Positions 1 to 6,376 of a stretch of DNA of 8,318 nt are shown one piece after another. Positions within the stretch are counted from its first letter, which is position 1, and the number at the start of each line of letters is the position of its first letter. Position numbers and translations under genes: made by a program. The notes beneath the pieces were generated by a model that saw only the letters and a list, made by a program, of their open reading frames with translations, ran no database searches and was not told the DNA's origin. The stretch comes from Bacteroidales bacterium GP3 (lineage in GTDB: Bacteria; Bacteroidota; Bacteroidia; Bacteroidales; Muribaculaceae), in the NCBI GenBank assembly GCA_001701075.1, contig DAAK01000076.1, positions 12,253 to 20,570 of the forward strand, given 5' to 3'.

Positions 1-623
1 TCGATATGCACTTCATACCAGTCAAAACCTTCTGCAGCTGCCATTTCCTCCATCGGATAAGTGGCTATAGTGCACATGGATCCAGCACATCCAATCACTA
101 TCATGCCATGTTCTTCCGAATCAAGGTTGAGAAGGATTCTGCCGCTTATCATGTCAGGATTCAGGCCGTTGGCACCTGTAAGACCCTGCTCCTCATCGAC
201 AGTGAAGAGAGCTTCTATCGGTCCATGCACGATATCCGGATCGATCATCACTGCCATAGCAGAAGCACATCCAAGCCCATTGTCGGCACCAAGCGTAGTG
301 CCTTCAGCCTTTACCCAGTCACCGTCAACTATGGTCTTGATAGGATCGGTAAGGAAGTTGTGCTCAACGTCGCCACGTTTCTCAGCTACCATATCCTGAT
401 GACCTTGAAGCACAACTGTCGGTGCATTCTCATGTCCTGGAGTGGCAGGGCAATACATCACTACGTTGCCAACTTCATCGGTAGCATATTTGAGTCCATG
501 GCGTTCTGCCCATCCTGTCAAAAATTCTTTCATCTTGTCAAGATGATGGGTGGGACGAGGCACTTTTGTTATCTCGTCGAAGCATTGCCATACAAGCTTC
601 GGTTTAAGATCAGTAATTTTCAT
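1..623 (-). CDS. pepD: M20C aminoacyl-histidine (cytosol non-specific) dipeptidase, N-terminal 207 residues, 3' end outside window
   Basis: Translating the minus strand from ATG at 623 gives an open frame of 207 residues that reaches the left edge without a stop. It begins MKITDLKPKL and aligns without gaps to the complete PepD encoded at 1414-2871, with 113 of the first 180 residues identical by hand count. The di-zinc ligand set of M20 peptidases is present: H75 and D77 in GHQDMV, D114 in LGADNG, E144-E145 in VDEEQG, and D168 in LNLDSE. The family hydrolyses Xaa-His and other dipeptides in the cytosol; no signal peptide is visible. The start lies 17 nt after the stop of the muramidase gene, so it is probably the third gene of that operon. 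The C-terminal part, including the lid domain and the last zinc ligand, cannot be judged here. Paralogue-specific changes near the active site (GHQD for AHMD, EEQGLTG for EEIGLEG) may mean a different dipeptide preference, which is inference. Confidence 0.93.
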   Translation of the reverse strand, partial: MKITDLKPKLVWQCFDEITKVPRPTHHLDKMKEFLTGWAERHGLKYATDEVGNVVMYCPATPGHENAPTVVLQGHQDMVAEKRGDVEHNFLTDPIKTIVDGDWVKAEGTTLGADNGLGCASAMAVMIDPDIVHGPIEALFTVDEEQGLTGANGLNPDMISGRILLNLDSEEHGMIVIGCAGSMCTIATYPMEEMAAAEGFDWYEVHI

Positions 624-640
624 TTTTTATCGCTTTGTGT

Positions 641-1417
641 CTATTTATTAGACTGTTCTTTACTCTTGAATTTTGCATATTCCTTGGCCATGCGGGTGTG
701 ATAGCCACGTTTTGCATATGAAGCGCCGTTATATTTCCTGGCAAAGGCTCTCCAATCTTTTTTTCTAAGGGCTTCCAGCATTCCGGTGTTGCGGATGAAG
801 ACGGCAAACATTTCCAACTGACTGAATTCAGACTCGCTGATCTTTTCCACCATCTCTTCTACGCTCTTGCAACCACACAGCTTATAGTTGAACCCACCTA
901 TCTGGAACATTCCCCAGTATGAACCCATATCAGCTGCGTCAGCATTGATCTTTCGGGCATTGGTGAGTGCTGTCCATTCCTTAAGGGCGTAGCCTGTGAG
1001 TCCCGATGGCACTTTGGCATCTTTCATCTTGCGCCCCTTGGTCTTGCTCTTGTATTTGTTGTAAAGCGATTGTGCGTAGTTGACTACAGGGACTCCCGGA
1101 GCCCAAAAACCTTCAAGTTTCGGGCCGGCTTCTATCCTTACAACAGCTTTTATGGCTGCCACTTCCACATCCAGTTCTTTCGCTATAACATTAAAGTCCT
1201 CATCTGTAAGAGTCTTGTATTTCACCTTGGCATCCTCTTCTGGCATTTCAGTAAGGACAAGAGATATCATCTCCGACATTTCTTTGTCGAGATTCTCTGT
1301 CTCGACAGAATCCATGCGGGCTGGTTGGCTCCCAGACATTCCCTTCTGAATAGTCTCCGCTTTTAATGCGGAGACACTCAGAAGTAATATTATAGCGATT
1401 GAAAGGCACCGCTTCAT
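641..1417 (-). CDS. secreted N-acetylmuramidase-family (DUF3380-like) peptidoglycan hydrolase
   Basis: The 258-residue product has a typical signal peptide (residues 1-20, KR then a leucine/isoleucine core, predicted cleavage after ALKA). A polar linker of about 45 residues follows, then a domain from about 68 to 240 that I recognise as the N-acetylmuramidase fold common in phage and bacterial endolysins. Matching segments are LTDEDF followed by ELDVEVAAIKAVVRIEAG, with E96 as the likely catalytic acid; SYWGMFQIGGFNYK at 166-179; SEFSQLEMFAVFI at about 195-208; and the end motif FARKYNGASY plus MAKEY at 215-237. The family cuts the MurNAc-GlcNAc bond of peptidoglycan. With a signal peptide the protein should act in the periplasm or outside the cell. 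C181 and C183 (CGC) sit where a GY is usual. The start overlaps the upstream pepD stop as ATGA, which suggests translational coupling. The family call is from motif memory; substrate and activity are inferred. Confidence 0.85.
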   Translation of the reverse strand: MKRCLSIAIILLLSVSALKAETIQKGMSGSQPARMDSVETENLDKEMSEMISLVLTEMPEEDAKVKYKTLTDEDFNVIAKELDVEVAAIKAVVRIEAGPKLEGFWAPGVPVVNYAQSLYNKYKSKTKGRKMKDAKVPSGLTGYALKEWTALTNARKINADAADMGSYWGMFQIGGFNYKLCGCKSVEEMVEKISESEFSQLEMFAVFIRNTGMLEALRKKDWRAFARKYNGASYAKRGYHTRMAKEYAKFKSKEQSNK

Positions 1418-2871
1418 GACTTCGCCACTTTTTCAAGAGTCAGGCAAAGATGACGCCAGAATTTGTCGACGGTGGGGATGAGAAGTTGCTCGTCAGGTGA
1501 GTGAACTCCGGTCATTGTCGGTCCGAAGCTTACCATGTCGAGGTGAGGATATTTGTCAAGGAATAGTCCGCATTCAAGACCTGCGTGGATAGCCTTTATA
1601 GCTGGTTTCACTCCGAAGAGTTCCTCATATGCCTCGGCAGCTATTTTCATGATTGGAGAATTCATGTTTGGTGCCCATCCTGGATAACCGTCGGAATGAT
1701 CCACTTTTGCTCCGGCGAGCTGGAAGTGAGCTTCAACTTGTCCGGCGATGTCGTATTTGCGGCTTTCCACGCTTGAGCGTTGTGAAGTGGTCACCTTTAT
1801 CATGTTGTCTCCTTCCATTTTCACTGCTGCCAGATTTGTGGAGGTCTCAACGAGACCTTCGATATCGCGGCTCATGGAAATTACTCCGTGCGGAGCGCTG
1901 TAGAGAGCTCTTACAAGAGCCAGTGAAGTAGTCTGGTCGATACTGTATTCAGGTTTGTCGGCATCTTCGATAATAATATTGATGGAAGGTTCAATTCCGG
2001 CAAATTCCTTAGTTATTTCCACAGCATAGTCTGCAAGAGCTGCCTTTATGTCGGCGGCAAGAGTTGTCTCGATGCCAAATACTGCATGTGCTTCGCGTGG
2101 GATAGCATTTCGAAGATTTCCACCATCGAATTCCACGAGCTCGAGGTTCCACTTCTGTGAGCAGTTCCAAAGGAAGCGGGCAACGATTTTGTTGGCATTT
2201 GCTCTTCCGAGATGTATGTCGCCTCCAGAATGGCCTCCGAGAAGACCACTGGCGCTTACTTTGAGATAAGAGAAGTGGTCGGGAGCGAGGGAACGCTTGT
2301 ATTCAAACCATGCAGTGGTGTCAATTCCACCAGCGCATCCTACGAATATCTCGCCGTCGTCCTCTGAATCAAGATTGAGCAGGATATTGCCCCCAAGCAT
2401 GCCTTCTCCAAGATTCTGCGCACCTTCAAGACCGATTTCCTCATTGACTGTGAAGAGAGCCTCCACTGGTCCATGTTTGAGAGTCGGGTCGATCATCACT
2501 GCCATAGCAGCTGCGATGCCGATTCCATTGTCAGCTCCCAAGGTAGTGCCGCGGGCTTTTACCCAGTCGCCATCGATATATGTGTCGATAGGGTCTTTCA
2601 TAAAATCATGCTTGACACCTCCGTTTTTCTCTGCTACCATGTCCATATGAGCCTGAAGGATCACTGTCGGTGCATTCTCAAAGCCTGGCGCTGCGTCTTT
2701 GTGCATCAGCACGTTGCCGCATTCATCAGTCTTTACTGCCACATTATGCTTCTTGGCGAAGTTAATGAGGAATTCTCTGATCTGCTCTTCATGGCAGGAT
2801 GGGCGGGGCACTTTCGTCACCTCGTCAAAGCATTTCCAGATAAGCTCCGGTTTAAGGTCTTTTACATCCAT
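1414..2871 (-). CDS. pepD: M20C aminoacyl-histidine (cytosol non-specific) dipeptidase, complete
   Basis: The 485-residue protein is the same length as E. coli PepD and resembles it from end to end. Expected zinc-site residues are all present: H75 and D77 in QAHMDMV, D114 in LGADNGIG, E144-E145 in NEEIGLEGA, D168 in LNLDSED, and H457 in TGVHSPDEQ. The lid/dimerisation domain occupies roughly residues 185-385 and begins after GCAGGID; it contains HSGGDIH (214-220) and the NAIPRE motif. IHAGLECGLF lies near the C-terminus. The enzyme hydrolyses dipeptides such as Xaa-His in the cytosol. It is the first gene behind the promoter at 2934-2965, overlaps the muramidase gene by 4 nt, and has a second paralogue two genes downstream. 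The ATG at 2871 is chosen because MDVKDLKPEL aligns with the start of the paralogue and with the family N-terminus. Family assignment is firm; which dipeptides it prefers is not visible. Confidence 0.97.
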   Translation of the reverse strand: MDVKDLKPELIWKCFDEVTKVPRPSCHEEQIREFLINFAKKHNVAVKTDECGNVLMHKDAAPGFENAPTVILQAHMDMVAEKNGGVKHDFMKDPIDTYIDGDWVKARGTTLGADNGIGIAAAMAVMIDPTLKHGPVEALFTVNEEIGLEGAQNLGEGMLGGNILLNLDSEDDGEIFVGCAGGIDTTAWFEYKRSLAPDHFSYLKVSASGLLGGHSGGDIHLGRANANKIVARFLWNCSQKWNLELVEFDGGNLRNAIPREAHAVFGIETTLAADIKAALADYAVEITKEFAGIEPSINIIIEDADKPEYSIDQTTSLALVRALYSAPHGVISMSRDIEGLVETSTNLAAVKMEGDNMIKVTTSQRSSVESRKYDIAGQVEAHFQLAGAKVDHSDGYPGWAPNMNSPIMKIAAEAYEELFGVKPAIKAIHAGLECGLFLDKYPHLDMVSFGPTMTGVHSPDEQLLIPTVDKFWRHLCLTLEKVAKS

Positions 2872-2933
2872 TTTTAGTTAGGTTTTATATGATTTCTATT
2901 AGTTTTTCTATGCTTAAATTGGTTTTCAGACTC

Positions 2934-2965
2934 CAAAGATATGAATTTTATTTGATTTTAACAAA
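2934..2965 (-). promoter_or_regulatory. Bacteroidetes-type promoter for the pepD-muramidase-pepD operon
   Basis: Read on the minus strand, TTTG (2965-2962) is followed after exactly 20 bases by TATCTTTG (2941-2934). This matches the Bacteroidetes vegetative consensus TTTG-N19-21-TAnnTTTG. Transcription would begin roughly 7 bases further on, giving a leader of about 55 nt that is A/T rich and has no evident Shine-Dalgarno site before ATG at 2871. The call is by consensus match only. Confidence 0.7.
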
Positions 2966-2981
2966 TCTTTTGCATTTCTTA

Positions 2982-3012
2982 TCGTTCCTATCGCGATTTT
3001 TTATTAATTTTG
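2982..3012 (+). promoter_or_regulatory. probable promoter for the Skp-like lipoprotein gene
   Basis: TAATTTTG at 3005-3012 matches the Bacteroidetes -7 box TAnnTTTG exactly. The -33 box is weak: TCG at 2982-2984 stands 20 bases upstream in place of TTG. The expected leader would be about 65 nt and is A/C rich just before the ATG at 3084. It diverges from the pepD operon promoter, with the two -7 boxes about 63 bases apart. Confidence 0.5.
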
Positions 3013-3083
3013 CATTCGGATAATAGCCTTACAATGTTAAGACTCTTACTGCAATTAGAATCATCAAACACAAAAACACAATA

Positions 3084-3683
3084 ATGAAAAAAAATCTTTA
3101 CACAATCTTTGGCATGGCACTTGCCTTAGTCATCGGAAGCGGAATGGCTTCATGCGGCGACTCTAAGGATGAAAAAGCTGCTCCTGCCAGGAAAACCGCT
3201 GCGGTCGATAGCGTAGCTCTTCCAAACTACAGATATGTAGACATGGACACCCTGCTGACAAGATATATCCTTGCTAAGGACTATAACGAGGAGATGATCC
3301 GCATGCAAGAGAATCTTGAAAGCGAGACTAAGCGTCATCAGACTTCAATTCAGTCGCTCGCTTCTCAAATACAGAATAAGGTACAGAACAATTCTTATCT
3401 TTCTCAAGAGAGCTTTGATACCGACCAGCAGAAGCTTGCTTCCATGCAGAGCAATGCAGAGCGCTCAGTGGGCATGATGCAGCAGAAATATGCAGAGGCT
3501 GCGGCTAAAGCTCAGATGGCAGTTTCTGACTCAGTTACAGCTTTCATTGAAGCCTATAATAAGAAGCATGGCTATGACGCTATCTTCAATAAGGCTGCTG
3601 CTTTGCACTTCAATCCTGCACTCGACATCACAGATGAGATTGTAGAAGGTCTGAATGCAAGATATAATAAGGTTAAAAAATAA
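3084..3683 (+). CDS. Skp/OmpH-like periplasmic chaperone family lipoprotein
   Basis: The 199-residue product starts with a lipoprotein signal (MKKN, hydrophobic stretch, GMASC), with lipidation expected at C24. An acidic, low-complexity segment follows (GDSKDEK). From about residue 50 it follows the OmpH/Skp pattern: YVDMDTLL at 51-58; a long, highly charged and glutamine-rich helix region at about 65-150, probably a coiled coil; and the closing segment with HGYDAIFNK and LDITDEIVEGLNARY. Skp-family proteins hold unfolded outer-membrane proteins in the periplasm. In Bacteroidetes many members are lipid-anchored like this one. The gene is first behind its own promoter and is followed after 9 nt by a second secreted-protein gene. 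Chaperone function is inferred from family; the protein could have another envelope role. The acidic residues after C24 loosely resemble a surface-export signal, but this is weak. Confidence 0.88.
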   Translation: MKKNLYTIFGMALALVIGSGMASCGDSKDEKAAPARKTAAVDSVALPNYRYVDMDTLLTRYILAKDYNEEMIRMQENLESETKRHQTSIQSLASQIQNKVQNNSYLSQESFDTDQQKLASMQSNAERSVGMMQQKYAEAAAKAQMAVSDSVTAFIEAYNKKHGYDAIFNKAAALHFNPALDITDEIVEGLNARYNKVKK

Positions 3684-3692
3684 ATTTTTTCG

Positions 3693-4022
3693 ATGAAAAG
3701 GCGTCTGTGTCGGTTCTTGGCTTTTGCAGCAATGACACTCGCTGTCTTGTTGCCATTGACATCCTTTGCAAAAGGATGGGAAACGGTGCGCGCCGACGTC
3801 TCAGGTCTCAGCTCAGTTGCCCGCGATAATGATGTGGAAATTCGCGTGTCGCCAGGTCACGTTGTTGTGATTGCTTCGCAGCCTGTCCAGATTAAGGTGT
3901 TTACGATCCTCGGTCAGGTTGTCAGCAATGAATCGCTTCCTGCCGGCACAAGCCGCCTTCCTCTTTCTCATGGTGTATATATCGTGAAGGTTGGCGATCT
4001 CACATGCAAGATAGCCGTATGA
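3693..4022 (+). CDS. small secreted protein consisting of a type IX secretion/Por C-terminal-like domain
   Basis: The 109-residue product has a clear signal peptide (MKRRL, hydrophobic core, LTSFA, cleavage near residue 26). Almost all of the rest, about residues 45-109, resembles the C-terminal sorting-type beta domain of Bacteroidetes secreted proteins: a VEIRV strand, then IKVFTILGQVV (67-77), LPAGTSRLPL (82-91), HGVYIVKVGD (93-102) and a short basic, hydrophobic tail CKIAV. In ordinary type IX cargo this domain follows a large passenger; here only about 18 residues separate it from the signal peptide. It starts 9 nt after the lipoprotein stop and ends 25 nt before ilvE, so it is probably co-transcribed. 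The resemblance is by motif, and such domains in gut Bacteroidales do not prove an active type IX system. Its role is unknown; an adaptor, anchor or decayed remnant of a larger protein are all possible. Confidence 0.75.
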   Translation: MKRRLCRFLAFAAMTLAVLLPLTSFAKGWETVRADVSGLSSVARDNDVEIRVSPGHVVVIASQPVQIKVFTILGQVVSNESLPAGTSRLPLSHGVYIVKVGDLTCKIAV

Positions 4023-4047
4023 TCGGGGCCTATAAACATTAGTAAAA

Positions 4048-5067
4048 ATGGAAGCAATAGATTGGAAAAACCTTCCGTTCGGATATATCCCGACCAATTT
4101 CAATGTCCGCTGTACATTCAGCGACGGCAAATGGGGGCCTATAGAGGTCTCTGATTCCGAATATATACCTATGCATATGGCTGCTGCCTGTCTTCATTAT
4201 GGGCAGGAAGCTTTTGAGGGGCTAAAGGCATTTCGCGGTGCCGACGGCAAAATCCGTGTGTTCCGTATGGATGAGAATGCAGCACGTTTCCGTCGCTCAG
4301 CTGAGGGAATTATGATGGAGCCTCTTCCAGAGGATATTTTCTGTGAAATGGTGCGCAAGGTTGTGGCTCTTAACGCAGAGTTCGTGCCTCCTTATGGCAC
4401 CGGAGCAAGCCTTTATATCCGTCCTCTTGAAATCGGCATTTCTCCCCAAGTTGGAGTCAAACCATCTAAGGATTATTTGGTAGTGATGTTTGTCACCCCT
4501 GTTGGTCCTTATTTTAAGACCGGTTTCAGTCCTACTAAAGTTTGTATGAGCCGTAATTATGACCGCGTTGCTCCTCTTGGCACCGGCTCCTTTAAGATTG
4601 GTGGCAATTACGCAGCCTCACTTAAGGCTGGAGAGTTAGCTCACGATATGGGATACTCCGTAATGTTCTATTTGGATCCAAAGGAAAAGAAATATCTTGA
4701 TGAGTGTGGCGCAGCTAACTTCTTCGGTATTCGCGGAAACAGCTATATCACTCCGGCCTCTAATTCTATACTTCCTTCCATTACCAATAAGAGTATCTGC
4801 CAACTTGCTGAAGATCTCGGTATGACAGTTGAACGTCGTCATATTCCGGTTGAGGAACTTGAAACATTCGATGAGGTTGGCGCTTGTGGCACAGCTGCAG
4901 TAATCTCACCGGTAGGTGTCATTGATGACATAGATACTGGCAAGAGTTATACTTATGGCGATGGAACTCCAGGCGAAAAATCTACGCTTCTTTATAATAA
5001 GTTGCGTGGTATCCAGCTTGGTGAAGAACCCGACGTTCATGGTTGGGTAGAGATAATCGAAGACTAA
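4048..5067 (+). CDS. ilvE: branched-chain amino acid aminotransferase (class IV, PLP-dependent)
   Basis: The 339-residue product matches the longer (eukaryotic-like, about 340-360 residue) form of branched-chain aminotransferase. Visible landmarks are YGQEAFEGLKAF (51-62), RMDENAARF (73-81), YIRPLEIG in the 120s, and GTGSFKIGGNYAASL, in which K183 is the expected Schiff-base lysine. YLDECGAANFF follows, with E219 as the residue that contacts the pyridoxal ring nitrogen, then GTAAVISPVG near 300. It interconverts leucine, isoleucine and valine with their 2-keto acids using glutamate/2-oxoglutarate, in the cytosol. The ATG at 4048 lies 25 nt after the preceding gene, and no separate promoter is evident, so it may share the lipoprotein transcript; there is no obvious functional link to that gene. 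It ends with TAA, 76 nt before the HD-domain gene. All catalytic landmarks are intact. Confidence 0.95.
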   Translation: MEAIDWKNLPFGYIPTNFNVRCTFSDGKWGPIEVSDSEYIPMHMAAACLHYGQEAFEGLKAFRGADGKIRVFRMDENAARFRRSAEGIMMEPLPEDIFCEMVRKVVALNAEFVPPYGTGASLYIRPLEIGISPQVGVKPSKDYLVVMFVTPVGPYFKTGFSPTKVCMSRNYDRVAPLGTGSFKIGGNYAASLKAGELAHDMGYSVMFYLDPKEKKYLDECGAANFFGIRGNSYITPASNSILPSITNKSICQLAEDLGMTVERRHIPVEELETFDEVGACGTAAVISPVGVIDDIDTGKSYTYGDGTPGEKSTLLYNKLRGIQLGEEPDVHGWVEIIED

Positions 5068-5143
5068 TGCTATGGAAGGGAGACTTCCCAGCCTCCCCTC
5101 AAAAGCAAAAGCTAATACAGGGACTGAAGATTAATCTTGCACT

Positions 5144-5689
5144 ATGCATTATGAATCTATATTAAAAAAGTACTACGAGGAGGGCTCAGCCCTCCTCGAT
5201 TTGCTTATGACGCACTCAGAAATGGTGGCGCGTAAGGCTTTGAAAGTTGCAGATTCGGCAAAGCTTCAGATTGACCGTGATTTTGTATATGAAGCTGCGA
5301 TGCTTCATGATATAGGAATTTTCATGTGTAATGCCCCAGGTATATATTGTTATGGGGAAGAACCATATATCCGTCACGGTATAATAGGAGCCTCCCTATT
5401 AAGGCAGGAGGGTATTGGAGAGCCATATGCACGTGTATGCGAGCGTCACACCGGCGCTGGCCTTACAGCAAAAGAAATAGCGGAAACGGGTTTGCCGCTT
5501 CCGCATATGGATTTTCTTCCAGAGACTATTGAGGAAAAATTGATTTGTTATGCCGATAAATTTTTCAGCAAATCCGGTGATCCTAAAGCTGAGAAATCTC
5601 TTGATCGGGTAAGGGCATCAATGTCTAAGTTCGGAGCACCCTCGTTGGAACGCTTCGATGCATTGCATGCGCTTTTTATCCCTGTTTGA
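5144..5689 (+). CDS. HD-domain phosphohydrolase family protein
   Basis: The 181-residue protein is an HD-superfamily member: H24 (MTHSEMV), H55-D56 (AAMLHDIGIF), H78 (YIRHG), H102 (CERHTGAG) and D138 (CYADKFF) form the expected metal-binding series. HD proteins of this size usually hydrolyse phosphate esters of nucleotides or related compounds; the substrate cannot be read from sequence. ATG at 5144 is preferred over M22 because the segment before H24 (ILKKYY at 6-11) resembles the N-terminus of Bacteroidales homologues as I recall them. Codons 11-19 contain a perfect GC-rich inverted repeat, annotated separately. The gene follows ilvE by 76 nt and its stop lies inside the 3' end of the opposing nth gene (14-nt overlap). 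A near -7 box (TAATCTTG, 5132-5139) is too close to the ATG to serve it. Family confidence is high, function low. Confidence 0.87.
   Translation: MHYESILKKYYEEGSALLDLLMTHSEMVARKALKVADSAKLQIDRDFVYEAAMLHDIGIFMCNAPGIYCYGEEPYIRHGIIGASLLRQEGIGEPYARVCERHTGAGLTAKEIAETGLPLPHMDFLPETIEEKLICYADKFFSKSGDPKAEKSLDRVRASMSKFGAPSLERFDALHALFIPV
5176..5198. repeat. perfect 11-bp inverted repeat inside the HD-domain coding sequence
   Basis: The left arm CGAGGAGGGCT (5176-5186) and right arm AGCCCTCCTCG (5188-5198) are exact reverse complements around one central base (5187). In RNA this can fold as a 10-bp, very GC-rich stem with a UCA loop. It starts 32 nt after the ATG at 5144 and encodes residues about 11-19 (YEEGSALLD). 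No T-tract follows on the plus strand. On the minus strand a run of six T (5163-5168) lies about 7 nt beyond the stem. Confidence 0.9.
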
Positions 5690-6323
5690 GCTGTTTCTCG
5701 TGAGTGACACACCAATCGGCTATCACGCATTCTCCGCATTTGGGGTTTCTGGCTGTGCAGACGTAGCGTCCGTGAAGAATCAGCCAGTGATGGGCATTGG
5801 CAAGTTTTTCCTCAGGAATATTCTTTACTAATTCCTTTTCTGTTGCAAGGGGAGTCGGAGAGTCCTTGGTGAAACCAATACGGTTGCAAACACGGAATAC
5901 GTGAGTGTCGACCGCCATGGCTGCCTTTCCCCACACCACTGCGAGCATCACATTGGCAGTCTTCCTGCCCACTCCTGGAAGTTTCATCAGATTGTCAATG
6001 TCTGATGGCATTTCCGAATTGAAGTCTTCCACAAGCATGCGTGCCGCCTTTAGAAGGTGGCGCGTCTTGTTATTGGGGAAGGTGACGCTTTTAATGAAGG
6101 GGAAAACCTCCTCTTCTGTAGCAGCTGCCAAAGATGCAGGATCGGGAAAAGCCTCGAATAGGGCAGGAGTCACCATGTTGACCCTTTTATCGGTGCATTG
6201 CGCCGACAAAATCACAGCCAAGAGCAGATGAAACGGTGTGTCATAGTGCAATTCTGTCTTAGGCTCTGGCATAATCTCCTCAAAAGTGGAAATTATTCGG
6301 TCATATCTCTCCTTCTTCTGCAT
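5676..6323 (-). CDS. nth: endonuclease III, DNA glycosylase/AP lyase
   Basis: The 215-residue protein has the full endonuclease III layout. LSAQCTDKRVN (39-49) is the family's early signature. The helix-hairpin-helix LPGVGRKTANVML (115-127) carries the catalytic lysine K121, and VDTHVFRV (138-145) carries the catalytic aspartate D139. The C-terminal iron-sulfur loop has cysteines C189, C196, C199 and C205 in the C-x6-C-x2-C-x5-C spacing of the [4Fe-4S] cluster. It removes oxidised pyrimidines and nicks the resulting abasic sites in base-excision repair. It follows pheS by 53 nt on the same strand, with a heptamer repeat between them, and no separate promoter was seen, so co-transcription is likely. 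Its last 14 nt overlap the convergent HD-domain gene; no hairpin terminator is visible at that junction. Length is close to the E. coli enzyme (211 residues). Confidence 0.97.
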   Translation of the reverse strand: MQKKERYDRIISTFEEIMPEPKTELHYDTPFHLLLAVILSAQCTDKRVNMVTPALFEAFPDPASLAAATEEEVFPFIKSVTFPNNKTRHLLKAARMLVEDFNSEMPSDIDNLMKLPGVGRKTANVMLAVVWGKAAMAVDTHVFRVCNRIGFTKDSPTPLATEKELVKNIPEEKLANAHHWLILHGRYVCTARNPKCGECVIADWCVTHEKQLKQG

Positions 6324-6333
6324 TTCTTATGTT

Positions 6334-6375
6334 ACTTGGTTCTTAACTCTTGCCTCTTGGTTCTTGACTCTTATC
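6334..6375. repeat. degenerate 7-nt tandem repeat, six units, between pheS and nth
   Basis: On the plus strand six heptamers stand head to tail: ACTTGGT, TCTTAAC, TCTTGCC, TCTTGGT, TCTTGAC, TCTTATC. They also form a 21-nt repeat (6335-6355 against 6356-6376) with 18 of 21 matches. The array starts 10 nt upstream of the nth start codon and ends one base short of the pheS stop codon. It therefore fills most of the 53-nt gap and, read in the direction of the genes, consists of GNCAAGA-like units. I recall similar CTCTTGA-type heptad runs in Bacteroidetes intergenic DNA; their role is not known to me. Confidence 0.85.
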
Positions 6376-6376
6376 T

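Noticed and set aside
6..701. Long plus-strand open frames opposite the partial pepD and similar ones opposite the complete pepD (for example 2297-2650).
   Set aside because: They are antisense shadows. The resemblance between the two sets only mirrors conservation of the sense-strand PepD proteins, and they have no start context or family likeness of their own.
5074..5097. Possible terminator after ilvE (GGAAG/CTTCC or GGGAG/CTCCC pairing).
   Set aside because: The stems are only 5 bp, mutually exclusive and not followed by a T-run, so a terminator call is not supported.
5132..5139. TAATCTTG as a promoter for the HD-domain gene.
   Set aside because: It has one mismatch to TAnnTTTG and lies 4 nt before the ATG, so transcription would start inside the coding sequence.
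5207..5689. Alternative start of the HD-domain gene at M22 (5207), which would make the palindrome an upstream terminator.
   Set aside because: The residues before M22, notably ILKKYY, match the N-terminus I expect for homologues, and the palindrome has no T-run on the plus strand.
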